Positions 17,489 through 27,047 are shown, numbered from the stretch's first letter. The stretch: DNA of 64,000 nucleotides from WS-9 sp036274595 (GCA_036274595.1 DASUFL010000118.1:1-64000); one strand, 5' to 3'. Notes: generated by a model from the letters alone, not told the origin. Translations and numbers: made by a program.

Positions 17489-18084
17489 TGCAGCGATCGT
17501 TCCTCGCGCGCTCCGCCCTCGTCCTCGCCCTGGCGGGGACGGGCGGCTGCGCGGCCGCGAGCCAGCTTGCGGCGCTCCGGCAGGTCGAGTTTCGTTTCGA
17601 CCACGTAGGATCGCCGCGGGTCGCGGACGTCCCGCTCGAGCGGATCCGCTCCTACTCGGACCTCTCGGTCGCGGACGCGGCGCGCATCGGCATCGCGGTG
17701 ACGTCGGGCGAGGTCCCGATGGATCTGACGGTCCACCTCACGGGACGGAATCCGGAATCGAACTCCGTGACCGCGCGCCTCGTCGCGATGGATTGGTCCT
17801 ACCTGGTCGATGATCGCGAAGCGGTCTCGGGACGCCTGACCGATCCGATCTCCTTCGCGCCCGGGGCGGCGCAGGACATTCCCCTGCGCGTGCGGCTGGA
17901 TCTGATGGAGGCCTTCGACGAGCGGGGGCGCGACCTGGTCGAGGTCGCCCTTGCCCTCGCCGGGCAGGGGAGCGGGAGCCACAGGGTCACCTTCCGGATC
18001 GCCCCCACCGTCGACACGCCGCTCGGCCCCATCCACTATCCGGTCCCCATCTCCTTCGATATCGCCTCGAACTCAGGCCGGTAA
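17488..18084 (+). CDS. LEA type 2-like lipoprotein
   Basis: A 198-residue exported protein. The N-terminus is a lipoprotein signal (LVLALAGTGGC, with the lipidated Cys near residue 24). The rest is a single beta-rich domain of the LEA14/WHy kind: an RSYSDLSVADAARIGIAVT strand, paired N-P-E/S motifs and a final PIHYPVPISFDI strand. LEA-2 domains are linked to desiccation and envelope stress. It is translationally coupled to the methyltransferase-like gene by a one-base overlap. The family call rests on fold-like pattern only. Confidence 0.6.
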   Translation: MQRSFLARSALVLALAGTGGCAAASQLAALRQVEFRFDHVGSPRVADVPLERIRSYSDLSVADAARIGIAVTSGEVPMDLTVHLTGRNPESNSVTARLVAMDWSYLVDDREAVSGRLTDPISFAPGAAQDIPLRVRLDLMEAFDERGRDLVEVALALAGQGSGSHRVTFRIAPTVDTPLGPIHYPVPISFDIASNSGR

Positions 18085-18176
18085 TCCATTGGAATTGGAC
18101 CACTTGAACGGCACTCACTTTGCTCCCCGGGAGTTGCGGCCAACGAACCCCCTTCGAGCGCTGTAGAAGGGGTCGT

Positions 18177-19376
18177 ATGGCTACGAGCGTCTGCCGGCGT
18201 CCGCCCGGATTCATGTCCCGCGCAAGGTCCGGCCCCAGGGCCGTCTCATCCGCACTCACGATCCTCCTCACCGTTGCTCTCGCCCTGGCCGGCTGCTCGT
18301 CCCAGAAGAAGACCCGATCCGTCCGCGTGCCCGTGAAGGTCGCGCACGCGGAGGAGCAGTCGATGCCCTACGCGCTGACCTCGGTCGGAACGGTCGAAGC
18401 GCTCCGCACCGCGGCGATCGGCTCGCAGGTGGGGGGCGTGATCACGCGCGTGGCCTTCCGTGAAGGGGACGTGGTCAGGAAGGGGCAGGTTCTGATCCAG
18501 ATCGATCCGCGCCCGTTCCATGCCGCGCTCGAGCAGGCCAAGGCCGCGCTCCAGCGCGATCGCGCGCAGGCGGAGACCGCGCGCCTGGATGCCGAGCGCA
18601 GCCTGAGCCTCTATCAGGCGAAGGTTCTCTCGCAGGCGGAATGGGACCAGAAGCGATCCGCCTCCGAGGCGCTCGCGGCGACCGTGCGGGCCGACTCCGC
18701 TTCCGTGATGAACGCCGCGCTCGACCTCGAGTACGCGACCATACGGTCCCCCATCGCGGGGCGCACGGGGCGGCTCAACGTGAACACGGGGGACTACGTG
18801 AAGGCGGCCACGAGCGACCCGCTCGTGACCGTGATCCAGCCCGATCCCATCCGCGTGCGCTTCACCATCCCGGAGCGCGACGTGCCGGCGCTCCAGCGCT
18901 ACCTTCACGCCCGCCCCAAGGTGGAGATCACGTCCGCCGGCGGCGGGGAGCCGATTCAGGGCGCGCTCATCTTCGTCGACAACGCGGTGGATCAGGAGAG
19001 CGGGACGCTCCTCTTGAAGGGGGAGTTCCCGAATCGCGACGGCAGGCTCGTTCCAGGGCAGTTCGTGGACGTGAAGCTCGTCCTCTACGTGGCGCCGCGC
19101 GCGATCGTCGTGCCGTCGCTCGCGGTCTCGACCGGACAGCAGGGGGCCTTCGTCTACATCGTGAACCCCGACTCCACCGTCTCCACGCGCCCGGTCCAGG
19201 TGGATCGCACCGTGGACGAGCTCACGATCGTGTCGAGCGGGCTCAAGCCCGGCGAGTCGGTGGTGACCGACGGACAGCTCAGACTTTCGCCCGGCGCCAA
19301 GGTGGTCATCAAGAAGCAGCCGGCCCAAGGGGCGGGGCTGGATGCCGCGGCTCCCGCGGAGCGCGCGGACCGATGA
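18177..19376 (+). CDS. RND efflux periplasmic adaptor lipoprotein
   Basis: A membrane-fusion protein of 399 residues with a lipoprotein signal (VALALAGC, Cys about residue 40). It has a barrel-sandwich lipoyl domain (GSQVGGVITRVAFREGDVVRKG), an alpha-hairpin (about 115-190), and beta-barrel and membrane-proximal domains ending with PGESVVTDGQLRLSPGAKV. It links an inner-membrane pump to a TolC-type channel. ATG at 18177 follows AAGGGG by 4 bases. A longer frame to 18120 lacks a signal-like N-terminus. The stop overlaps the pump gene start (ATGA), so the two form one transcription unit. Confidence 0.9.
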   Translation: MATSVCRRPPGFMSRARSGPRAVSSALTILLTVALALAGCSSQKKTRSVRVPVKVAHAEEQSMPYALTSVGTVEALRTAAIGSQVGGVITRVAFREGDVVRKGQVLIQIDPRPFHAALEQAKAALQRDRAQAETARLDAERSLSLYQAKVLSQAEWDQKRSASEALAATVRADSASVMNAALDLEYATIRSPIAGRTGRLNVNTGDYVKAATSDPLVTVIQPDPIRVRFTIPERDVPALQRYLHARPKVEITSAGGGEPIQGALIFVDNAVDQESGTLLLKGEFPNRDGRLVPGQFVDVKLVLYVAPRAIVVPSLAVSTGQQGAFVYIVNPDSTVSTRPVQVDRTVDELTIVSSGLKPGESVVTDGQLRLSPGAKVVIKKQPAQGAGLDAAAPAERADR

Positions 19377-22300
19377 ATCTCTCGTACATCTTCATCCAGA
19401 GGCCGGTCATGACCACGCTCGTCATGATCGGCATCTTGATCTTTGGAATCATCGGCTACACGCAGCTTCCGGTGAGCGACCTGCCGAACGTCGACTACCC
19501 GGTGATCTCGGTGAGCGCCAACCTTCCGGGCGCGAGCCCCGAGACGATGGCTTCCGCGGTCGCGACGCCCCTCGAGAAGCAGTTCACCACCATCGCCGGC
19601 ATCGAGTCGATGACCTCGACGAGCACGCAGGGAGCCACGTCGATCACGCTCCAGTTCGCGCTCGACCGGGACATCGACGCGGCGGCGCAGGACGTGCAGG
19701 CGGCCATCGCGAAGACGCTCCGCTCGCTCCCGACCGGAATCACGCCCCCGTCCTACCAGAAGGTGAATCCCGCCGATTCCCCGATCCTGTTCCTCGCGCT
19801 CACGTCCGAGATGCTCTCCCTCTCCCAGCTCGACGACTACGCCGAGAACGTGATCGCGCAGCGGCTCTCGACGGTGGACGGCGTGGCGCAGGTCTCGGTC
19901 TTCGGCGCCCAGAAGTACGCGGTCCGGATCCAGCTCGATCCGCGGGCGCTGGCCTCGCGGGGCATCCCGATCGGGGACGTCACCGACGCGATCGACGCCG
20001 CGAACGTGAACCTCCCGACGGGAATCCTCTGGGGACCGAGCCGCACGGCCACCGTGATGGCCGGAGGGCAGCTCCAGAGCGCCGCGGAGTTCGGCGAGGT
20101 CATCGTGGCGATGCGGGACGGCGCGCCTGTCCGGCTCAAGGATCTCGGAGTGGTGAAGGACGACGTGCAGAACAACCGCGTGGCGAGCTGGTACATGGGA
20201 AAGCGCAACATCACGCTCGCCATCCAGCGCCAGCCGGGAACGAACACGGTGGAGGTGGCCGCGGCGGTCCACCGGATGCTGGCCACCCTGGGTCCGCAGC
20301 TCCCGGCCTCGGTCAGCGTGCACGAGCTCTTCGACCGGTCCGAGGGGATCCGGCACTCGGTGCGCGACGTCCAGTTCACGCTCCTCCTCACGCTCGGGCT
20401 CGTCGTGCTCGTGATCTTCCTCTTCCTCCGGAATCTTCCCGCGACCGTGATCCCGAGCCTCTCCCTGCCGCTCTCCTTGGTCGGGACGTTCGCGATCATG
20501 CATCTGCTCGGCTACAGCCTCGACAACCTCTCCCTGATGGCGCTCACGCTCTCCGTCGGATTCGTGGTGGACGACGCCATCGTGATGCTGGAGAACATCC
20601 ACCGGCACATCGAGATGGGGAAGACCCCGATGCAGGCGGCCTTCGAGGGCTCCCGCGAGATCGGCTTCACCATTCTCTCGATGACGCTCTCGCTCGTGGC
20701 CGTGTTCATCCCGGTGCTCCTCCTGGGCGGTATCCTCGGGCGGCTCTTCCATGAGTTCGCGGTCACGATCAGCGCGGCGATCCTGGTCTCCGGCTTCGTG
20801 TCGCTCACGCTCACGCCGATGCTCTGCAGCCGCTTCCTCAAGCCCGAGCACGTGACGCAGCATGGCCGCGCCTACCGGACGATCGAGGATCTCTACGACC
20901 GGATGTTCCGGGCCTACGACCGCTCCCTCGGCTGGGTCATGGATCACAGGCGGGCGACGATGGCGTTCTCGCTCGCGATCCTGGTCGGCACGTTCCTGCT
21001 CTTCCACATCGCGCCCAAGGGCTTCATCCCGAGCGAGGACACCGGGCGGATCCAGGCGAGCACCGAGTCGGCCCAGGGGACGTCCTTCACCGCGATGGTC
21101 GAGAAGCAGCAGCAGGTGGCCGCGATCATCGGGAAGGATCCCAACATCGCGGCCTACAGCTCGGCCGTGGCTTCGGGCGGAGGCGTCTCGGGGACCAACC
21201 AGGGGCGCTTCATCATCCGGCTCAAGCCGCGGAACGAGCGCGACAAGTCCGCGGACGAAGTCATCCGCGCGCTCCAGCCCAAGCTCTCCCAGGTGCCGGG
21301 CATCCGCGTCTACCTCCAGAACCCTCCCGTCATCAACGTCGGCGGGCGGTTCTCGAAGAGCCAGTACCAGTACACCCTGCAGAGCGGCGACCTGGAGGAC
21401 CTCTACGACGCCTCGACGACGCTCACGACGAAGCTCCTGGACGTGCCCGGCATCCAGGACGTGACGAGCGACCTCCAGATCTCGAACCCCCAAGTGAACG
21501 TGGCGATCGACCGGGACCGCGCGTCCCAGCTCGGGATCTCGGCGCAGCAGATCGAGGAGGCGCTCTACGACGCATACGGCTCGCGCCAGGTCTCCACCAT
21601 CTTCACCTCGAGCGACCAGTACTGGGTCATCCTCGAGCTCCTCCCCGAGTACCAAAGAGACTTGACCGCGCTCCAAAGTCTCTATGTGGGGTCGAAGAAC
21701 GGGACCCTCGTGCCGCTGGGCTCGGTGGCGCGGATCCAATCCGGGGTCGGGCCGTTGAGCGTGAACCACCAGGGGCAGATCCCCTCGGTCACGATCTCGT
21801 TCAACCTTCGCGAAGGCGTCTCGCTGGGAACGGCGGTCGCGGACGTGGAGCGCATCGCCCGCGAGACCCTCCCCGCGAACGTCACGGGCAGCTTCTCGGG
21901 CACGGCCCAGGTCTTCCAGTCGAGCCAGCAGGGACTCCTCATCCTCCTCGTGCTCGCCATCTTCGTGATCTATCTCGTGCTCGGGATCCTCTACGAGAGC
22001 TTCATCCATCCGATCACGATCCTGTCGGGGCTTCCGTTCGCGGGCTTCGGCGCGCTCCTCACGCTCGTGATCTTCCGGACCGAGCTCAGCATCTATGCGT
22101 TCGTCGGGATCATTCTCCTGATCGGGCTCGTCAAGAAGAACGCGATCATGATGATCGACTTCGCGCTCGACGCGGAGCGGAACGATGGGAAGTCGCCGCG
22201 CGACGCGATCGTCGAGGCCTGCCGGGTCCGCTTCCGCCCGATCATGATGACCACCATGGCCGCCCTCATGGGCACGCTCCCGATCGCGATCGGGCTCGGC

Positions 22301-22498
22301 ACCGGGTCCGAATCCCGGCGCCCGCTCGGCCTCGCCGTCGTGGGCGGACTGGCCTTCTCCCAGCTCATCACCCTCTACGTCACCCCCGTGATCTACACCT
22401 ACCTCGATGCCTTCACGCAGCGGCTGCGCCGCCGCCGGCGCGCGGAAGCGCCCTCCCCGGCGCTCGATGAAGGGGGCGCCCTCCCGGTATCCTCGTAA
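19373..22498 (+). CDS. RND multidrug-efflux transporter (AcrB/MdtBC-like)
   Basis: A proton-driven inner-membrane pump of 1041 residues. It starts MNLSYIFIQRPVMTTLVMIG with the usual first helix, followed by a periplasmic porter domain, and has the twin acidic residues D400-D401 (GFVVDDAIVMLENIHRH) of the proton relay in TM4. The second half repeats the layout, with VGIILLIGLVKKNAIMMIDFA in the matching position. By length and similarity it resembles MdtB/MuxB-type members more than heavy-metal CusA. It is cotranscribed with the adaptor just upstream; the nearest TolC gene is at 24000. Confidence 0.93.
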   Translation: MNLSYIFIQRPVMTTLVMIGILIFGIIGYTQLPVSDLPNVDYPVISVSANLPGASPETMASAVATPLEKQFTTIAGIESMTSTSTQGATSITLQFALDRDIDAAAQDVQAAIAKTLRSLPTGITPPSYQKVNPADSPILFLALTSEMLSLSQLDDYAENVIAQRLSTVDGVAQVSVFGAQKYAVRIQLDPRALASRGIPIGDVTDAIDAANVNLPTGILWGPSRTATVMAGGQLQSAAEFGEVIVAMRDGAPVRLKDLGVVKDDVQNNRVASWYMGKRNITLAIQRQPGTNTVEVAAAVHRMLATLGPQLPASVSVHELFDRSEGIRHSVRDVQFTLLLTLGLVVLVIFLFLRNLPATVIPSLSLPLSLVGTFAIMHLLGYSLDNLSLMALTLSVGFVVDDAIVMLENIHRHIEMGKTPMQAAFEGSREIGFTILSMTLSLVAVFIPVLLLGGILGRLFHEFAVTISAAILVSGFVSLTLTPMLCSRFLKPEHVTQHGRAYRTIEDLYDRMFRAYDRSLGWVMDHRRATMAFSLAILVGTFLLFHIAPKGFIPSEDTGRIQASTESAQGTSFTAMVEKQQQVAAIIGKDPNIAAYSSAVASGGGVSGTNQGRFIIRLKPRNERDKSADEVIRALQPKLSQVPGIRVYLQNPPVINVGGRFSKSQYQYTLQSGDLEDLYDASTTLTTKLLDVPGIQDVTSDLQISNPQVNVAIDRDRASQLGISAQQIEEALYDAYGSRQVSTIFTSSDQYWVILELLPEYQRDLTALQSLYVGSKNGTLVPLGSVARIQSGVGPLSVNHQGQIPSVTISFNLREGVSLGTAVADVERIARETLPANVTGSFSGTAQVFQSSQQGLLILLVLAIFVIYLVLGILYESFIHPITILSGLPFAGFGALLTLVIFRTELSIYAFVGIILLIGLVKKNAIMMIDFALDAERNDGKSPRDAIVEACRVRFRPIMMTTMAALMGTLPIAIGLGTGSESRRPLGLAVVGGLAFSQLITLYVTPVIYTYLDAFTQRLRRRRRAEAPSPALDEGGALPVSS

Positions 22499-22622
22499 GC
22501 GGGGCCCCGCGCGGGTGCACGCCGCGGATCGCGGGGCCAACGGCCGACGGGCCCCGGATGTAGTCCCGTTCGAGCCCTGACCCCGCGGCCACGAGGCTCG
22601 TGGGCTTTGCCCGGAGGAAGGC

Positions 22623-23183
22623 GTGGGGGAGGTAGTCGAGGCTCCGGAACCGGCGCTCGTCGCGCGCGTGCGCGCGGGGGAATCGTCGGCGTTCGACGAG
22701 CTGGTCCGGCTCCATATGGGACGCGTCTTCGCGATCGTCCTCCGGGTGCTGGGCCAGCGCGAAGACGCGGAGGACGTGACGCAGGAGGTCTTCCTCGCCG
22801 TCCTCGGGAAGCTGGACACGTACGACCCGAGGCGTCCGTTCGCGCCGTGGCTCTACCGGATCGCCACGAACCGCGCGCTCAACGCAAGGAAGGCGCGCCA
22901 GCTCAGACGCATGGACGAGATCCCCGAGTCGGCGCGGGCCAAAGGCGACGAGCCGGACGTGGCGACGGCGAAGGCGGAGGAGCGCGAGCGGCTGGCGCGA
23001 GCATTGCAAGAGCTGCCCGAGCGGCAGCGGCTCATCGTCAAGCTGTTCGATCTCGAAGGATTCTCGAGCGTGGAGATCGGCTCCATGCTCGGCATGGCGG
23101 ACGGAACCGTCCGCTGGCATCTGCTGAAGGCGCGGGAGCGGCTACGCCGCGCGCTCGCGCCGATGGAGGAGTGGCACCGATGA
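22623..23183 (+). CDS. ECF-type RNA polymerase sigma factor
   Basis: A 186-residue sigma-70 family factor. Region 2 (about 22-95) includes FDELVRLHMGRVFAIVLRVLG, EDAEDVTQEVFLAV and the PRRPFAPWLYRIATNRALN core-binding/-10 recognition helices. Region 4 (about 125-175) has LPERQRLIVKLFDLEGFSSVEIGSMLGMADGTVRWHLLKARERLR, a -35-binding helix-turn-helix. A GTG start follows GGAGGAAGGC by 3-7 bases. The stop overlaps the next gene by four bases, and that gene encodes a membrane protein in the place of an anti-sigma factor. It probably directs the downstream efflux operon and others in response to an envelope signal. Confidence 0.93.
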   Translation: MGEVVEAPEPALVARVRAGESSAFDELVRLHMGRVFAIVLRVLGQREDAEDVTQEVFLAVLGKLDTYDPRRPFAPWLYRIATNRALNARKARQLRRMDEIPESARAKGDEPDVATAKAEERERLARALQELPERQRLIVKLFDLEGFSSVEIGSMLGMADGTVRWHLLKARERLRRALAPMEEWHR

Positions 23184-23578
23184 ACATGGACCCCGAGCGC
23201 GATCTCGAACTGGCCGCAGCGCTGCGCCGCCTCGAAGGGGGAGCCCTCCTCACCGAGGTGGAGCAGACGCGAATCCAGAATGCGATCCGGATCGGCGCGC
23301 GCGAAGCGCTCGCGCGGCGCCGCTTCGCCCCGCGCACTCCGCTCGAAGCCATCGGAGGATGGTGGAGGGCGGCGCTGCCCGTCGCGGCCGCGGCCGCGCT
23401 CATGCTCGCCCTGGTCCAGCCCTGGCACGGACGTTCCGCTCCGGAGCAGGCGAGCGCGCGCTCCGGGCTCGCGCTCGTCGTGGCCGGCGAGGCCGAGGAG
23501 CATGACGTGGCTCGCGCCATCGTGGGCAGCCCGTCCGAGGACCTGTGGGTCGCCGACACCGGAGGAAATGGACCGTGA
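23180..23578 (+). CDS. Anti-sigma-factor-like single-span membrane protein
   Basis: A 132-residue protein with a charged N-terminal cytoplasmic part (about 1-58), one membrane helix (about 64-80, AALPVAAAAALMLALVQPW) and a short periplasmic tail. It overlaps the sigma-factor gene by ATGA and is followed by a Spy-like gene with the same kind of overlap. There is no zinc-binding HxxxCxxC motif, so it is not a classic ZAS anti-sigma. The role rests on its position and topology, which match the short membrane anti-sigmas paired with periplasmic sensors such as CnrY. No strong family match is visible to me. Confidence 0.6.
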   Translation: MNMDPERDLELAAALRRLEGGALLTEVEQTRIQNAIRIGAREALARRRFAPRTPLEAIGGWWRAALPVAAAAALMLALVQPWHGRSAPEQASARSGLALVVAGEAEEHDVARAIVGSPSEDLWVADTGGNGP

Positions 23579-24003
23579 ACGGAACCCCGCGCAAGCCGGC
23601 GCGCGTCCCCCCTCAGGTCGCCGCCGCCCTTCTTCTCACGGGAATGTTCGCGATCGGCATCGTGTCCGGCGTCGCGCTCGAGCGAGCGCGCGATCGCCGA
23701 GGGCGGGATCAGCATCGTATTCGCGACGGCGTGCCTGTCTGGGCGCTCCCCGAGCGCGACCAGAGGCGCCACTGGGCTCGCGTCTCCGACCAGCTCGCTC
23801 TCACGCCGGAGCAGCGGACGCAGGTGGATTCGATCCTGACGCGCCGCGCGCGGCAGCTCGAGGAGGCGCGCGCCGAGGTGGAGCCGACCATGAGCGCGAT
23901 CATGTTGTCCGCTCGGAGCCAGATCGACAGCGTCTTGACCAAGGACCAGCTCGCGCGGATCCAGGAGATGCGCCGGCAGCGCGCGAAGGAGCGTGGCCGA
24001 TGA
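23575..24003 (+). CDS. Spy/CpxP-like periplasmic protein (possible stress or metal sensor)
   Basis: A protein of 142 residues with an N-terminal membrane/signal segment (AAALLLTGMFAIGIVSGVAL) and a helical periplasmic domain. It has the LALTPEQRTQVDSILTRRARQLEE pattern and a second helical repeat, DSVLTKDQLARIQEMR. Both belong to the Spy/CpxP/CnrX superfamily of periplasmic chaperones and metal or stress sensors. It starts at GTG 23575, overlapping the anti-sigma-like gene, and its own stop overlaps the TolC gene. With sigma and anti-sigma-like genes upstream the arrangement recalls CnrYXH-type regulation; that parallel is inference. Confidence 0.7.
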   Translation: MNGTPRKPARVPPQVAAALLLTGMFAIGIVSGVALERARDRRGRDQHRIRDGVPVWALPERDQRRHWARVSDQLALTPEQRTQVDSILTRRARQLEEARAEVEPTMSAIMLSARSQIDSVLTKDQLARIQEMRRQRAKERGR

Positions 24004-25388
24004 GAATTCTCTCCACGGCGGCACTGGCCGTGCTTCTGAGCCTCGCCCTTGCCACGCCTCTGCGCGCGCAGATGGCCGAGCCCGATTCCGCCCCGGCGCC
24101 GGAGCTCCCTTCGCGCGATCCGCTCCTTGCGTCGACGCGGGAGGCCAGGCCGATCAGTCTCGCCGAAGCCGTCGATCTCGCGCGGCGGAACTCGCTCATC
24201 CGGGTCCAGGCCCGGGGACGCTCGCGCACGGCGGCGGCGGCGGTCCGCTCCGCTTACGGCGCGTACGTGCCCACACTCAGCATCACCGGGGGCGGAACGC
24301 GGCAGCTTCCCGAAGGGTCCGGCCGCACGCGGATCGAGAACGGGCAGGTGATCGTCCTTCCGGCGACCCCCTGGTCCTACAACACCTCGATCTCCTCCAG
24401 TCTGCAGCTCTTCGACGGAGGCCGGCGTCTCTACGAGCTCCATCAAGCGCACGCGGAAGAGGACGCGTCGGAGACGAACGAGAATCAGCAGCAGTTCCAG
24501 GCGGTCCTCGAAGCGAAGCAGCAGTACTTCAACGTGCTCGCGTGGCGCGAGGCGGAAGCGGCGGCCGTCGCCCAGCTCGACCAGGCGGAGCAGCAGCTCA
24601 AGGCCGCTGTCCTCCGCGTGCGCGCGGGCACCGCGACCCGCTCGGACTCGCTGCGGTCGATCATCCAGGTCTCCGATGCGCGGCTGACGCTGAGTGAAGC
24701 CCGGAACAACATCGTCGTCGCGAACGCGTCGCTCACGCGCGCGGTCGGCTCCGAGGTGCCCGTGACGGCCGCGGCCGAGGACTCGACGAGCCTGGTGGGG
24801 ATTTCCGCCAGCGAGGCGGACCTGGTGAAGCTCGTCGACCGGAGCCCGTCCGTGCAGCAGGCGGAGGCGGAGCTGGACGTCGCGTCGGCCGGCCAGAAGG
24901 TGGCGCGCACGGGCTACATCCCCACGGTGAACGCCAGCTACAGCTATTCGGGGAGCGGCACCGAGCGACCCTTTGCCTTCGGCACCGAGGACTTCGACTA
25001 CAACGGCTCGCTTCGCCTCTCGTTCAACATTCCCATCTTCGATCAGTTCGTGCGCGAGGAGAGCGTGGTCCGGGCCAATGTGGCGAGGGACAACGCCGAG
25101 GCCTCGCTCAAGGACGCCAAGCTCGCCGCGCATCAGTCCCTCGCGCAGAGCCTGGCCGACTACCGGAATGCCGAGGAGCGTGTGTTCACGCAGACCGCCA
25201 CCCTCAGCACCGCGGAGGAGGACTATCGCGTCCAGGAGCGCCGCTACCAGGTCGGAGCGTCGACGCTCCTCGATCTCCTGGCGTCGCAGACCCTGGTGAA
25301 TCAAGCACGCCAGGCTCTGATCCGCGCGCGGTTCGACCAGCGCGTCGCCAAGGCGCAGCTCGAGGCGCTCGTCGGGAGGGCCCTGTGA
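24000..25388 (+). CDS. TolC-family outer-membrane efflux protein
   Basis: A 462-residue protein with a Sec signal (ALAVLLSLALATPLRA, cleavage near residue 23). It has the two-fold helical repeats of TolC factors: an SLAEAVDLARRNSLIR start, LQAxL-type helices, a GxATRSDSLRSI segment and the repeat VGASTLLDLLASQTLVNQARQAL. It forms the outer-membrane exit duct of tripartite pumps. It is tightly coupled to the Spy-like gene upstream and the MacA-like adaptor downstream by 4-base overlaps, so it most likely serves that MacAB-like system and perhaps also the RND pump. Confidence 0.9.
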   Translation: MRILSTAALAVLLSLALATPLRAQMAEPDSAPAPELPSRDPLLASTREARPISLAEAVDLARRNSLIRVQARGRSRTAAAAVRSAYGAYVPTLSITGGGTRQLPEGSGRTRIENGQVIVLPATPWSYNTSISSSLQLFDGGRRLYELHQAHAEEDASETNENQQQFQAVLEAKQQYFNVLAWREAEAAAVAQLDQAEQQLKAAVLRVRAGTATRSDSLRSIIQVSDARLTLSEARNNIVVANASLTRAVGSEVPVTAAAEDSTSLVGISASEADLVKLVDRSPSVQQAEAELDVASAGQKVARTGYIPTVNASYSYSGSGTERPFAFGTEDFDYNGSLRLSFNIPIFDQFVREESVVRANVARDNAEASLKDAKLAAHQSLAQSLADYRNAEERVFTQTATLSTAEEDYRVQERRYQVGASTLLDLLASQTLVNQARQALIRARFDQRVAKAQLEALVGRAL

Positions 25389-27046
25389 GCCCCGAGAATG
25401 CCGGCGTGGTGGTGGAGCGGCCCGGAAACGGCCGGAAGCGCGGCGGCCTGCGCCGGTGGATCCTCATCGGCCTTTCCGTCGTCGTGGCCGCGGCCGCCAT
25501 CTACGGTGCGACGCATCGGAAGAAGACCAGCAAGACGGTCATCCAGACCGCGGCCGTCGAGCGCCAGGACATCACGGTCACCGTCGAGGCGAACGGATCC
25601 ATCGAGCCGATCAACATCGTCGAGGTGAAGTCGAAAGCGTCGGGGCAGATCATGAGGATGCCGGTCGATGTCGGCTCGATCGTGACGCCGAATCAGCTCC
25701 TCGTGCAGATCGACGAGCGCGACGTGAAGAACCAGTTCGATCAGAGCCAGGCCGCGCTCCGGGCCGCGCAGGTCTCGGAGCAGGTTGCCCTCGCCCAGCG
25801 GAAGCGCTCCGACCAGCTCGCCCAGGAGGGCGTGATCACGGCGACGGAGCACGAGACCGCGACGCTCGCCTACGCGAGCGCGCGCTCCGGCCTCGTGCGC
25901 GCGCGAACCGATCTCGACATCGCGCGCCAGAGGCTCGAGGACGCGACCGTGCGCGCGCCTGTGGCCGGGACGGTCATCGAGAAGCCGGTCGCGGTGGGGA
26001 CGGTCATCTCGTCGGCGACCTCGTCGGTGAGCGGCGGGACCACGCTCCTCAAGATGGCGGACCTGAAGCAGATCCGCCTCCGCTCGCTCGTGAACGAGAC
26101 CGACATCGGCCAGGTGAAGCCGGGACAACCGGCGACGGTCGTGGTGGACGCGTATCCCGATCGCCCGTTCCGCGGAACGGTCGAGAAGATCGAGCCGGTC
26201 GCCACGGTGGATCAGTCGGTGACGCAGTTTCCCGTTCTCATCTCGATCTCGAACGAGGAGGGGCTCCTCATGCCGGGGATGAACGGGGAAGTCACGATCC
26301 TGGTCGAGGAGCAGGACGACGTGCTGGCCGTGCCCATTGACGCGATCCGGACGACTCGGGAGGCGCCCGAGGCGGGACAGGCGCTCGGACTGAAGGCGGA
26401 CGACATCCGGAACGAGCTGCGCCATCAAGCGCAGACCCGCATGGCTGCGGCCGGCGGCGGCGGAGCCGGTGTCGCTGCCGACCCGGCCGCGGCCGGCGCG
26501 AGCGCTGGACGGGGCACCGCGATGGCGCAACCGGGCCGCGCGGGCGCGGCCGACACCACCCGCGGCGGCTTGAGTCGCGGCCGCGGGGACAGCACCGCCG
26601 CGGCGGGCGGCGGACGCCGATGGGGCGGCGGAGGGCGCGGTGGCTCTGGGCGGCGTGACTCCGCGTTCGCGCGCGGCGGCAGGGGCGGCGGCGGAAGCTA
26701 CGGCGGCGGTGGTGGCCCCGGCGGCGCCGCCGGCGTTGGCGGCGGAGGACGCAGTCGCCAGATGCGCGTCGCGTTCGTGAAGCAGGGGGACCAGTACGTG
26801 CCGCGCATGGTCCGGATCGGGGTCTCGAACTACGACTACGCCGAGGTCCTGTCGGGCCTTCAGGAAGGAGAGCAGGTCGCGCTCCTGAGCGCTGCCACGC
26901 TCCAGCTCCAGCGCGAGCAGAGCATGCAGAACATTCGCCAGCGCATGGGCGGCGGCCTCGGCGTTCCGGGCACCGGAGGGGGCGGCGGAGGCCGGGGCGG
27001 TGCCGGTGGCGGCGGTGGTGGGCGCGCCGGTGGAGGAGGGCGGTAG
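25385..27046 (+). CDS. MacA-like periplasmic adaptor with Gly-rich insert and tail
   Basis: A membrane-fusion protein of 553 residues. A membrane anchor (about 24-42) leads to a lipoyl domain (about 62-112 and 190-210, ERQDITVTVEANGSIEPINIVEVKSKASG, APVAGTV), an alpha-hairpin (about 115-185) and a beta-barrel (about 228-310). The membrane-proximal strands are split by about 100 residues (roughly 355-458) rich in G, R, A and S, and the last 30 residues are also Gly/Arg-rich. The rest of the domain (VAFVKQGDQYVPRMVRIGV) resumes after the insert. MacA proteins are normally about 370-400 residues, so the excess is all low complexity. The start is GTG at a TGA overlap; the permease gene follows. 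Confidence 0.85.
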   Translation: MSPENAGVVVERPGNGRKRGGLRRWILIGLSVVVAAAAIYGATHRKKTSKTVIQTAAVERQDITVTVEANGSIEPINIVEVKSKASGQIMRMPVDVGSIVTPNQLLVQIDERDVKNQFDQSQAALRAAQVSEQVALAQRKRSDQLAQEGVITATEHETATLAYASARSGLVRARTDLDIARQRLEDATVRAPVAGTVIEKPVAVGTVISSATSSVSGGTTLLKMADLKQIRLRSLVNETDIGQVKPGQPATVVVDAYPDRPFRGTVEKIEPVATVDQSVTQFPVLISISNEEGLLMPGMNGEVTILVEEQDDVLAVPIDAIRTTREAPEAGQALGLKADDIRNELRHQAQTRMAAAGGGGAGVAADPAAAGASAGRGTAMAQPGRAGAADTTRGGLSRGRGDSTAAAGGGRRWGGGGRGGSGRRDSAFARGGRGGGGSYGGGGGPGGAAGVGGGGRSRQMRVAFVKQGDQYVPRMVRIGVSNYDYAEVLSGLQEGEQVALLSAATLQLQREQSMQNIRQRMGGGLGVPGTGGGGGGRGGAGGGGGGRAGGGGR

Positions 27047-27047
27047 C

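Noticed and set aside
22560..22600. tRNA-like GTTCGAGCC T-loop
   Set aside because: The surrounding bases do not form an acceptor stem or anticodon arm. No tRNA is supported.
19154..22819. Very long open frame on the minus strand across the RND pump gene (about 1221 codons)
   Set aside because: The plus strand has a full-length RND protein with all motifs. The antisense frame is rich in H, R, E and D with no recognisable domain, an effect of high GC content. The same holds for the long antisense frames at 45524-49162 and 37382-40696.
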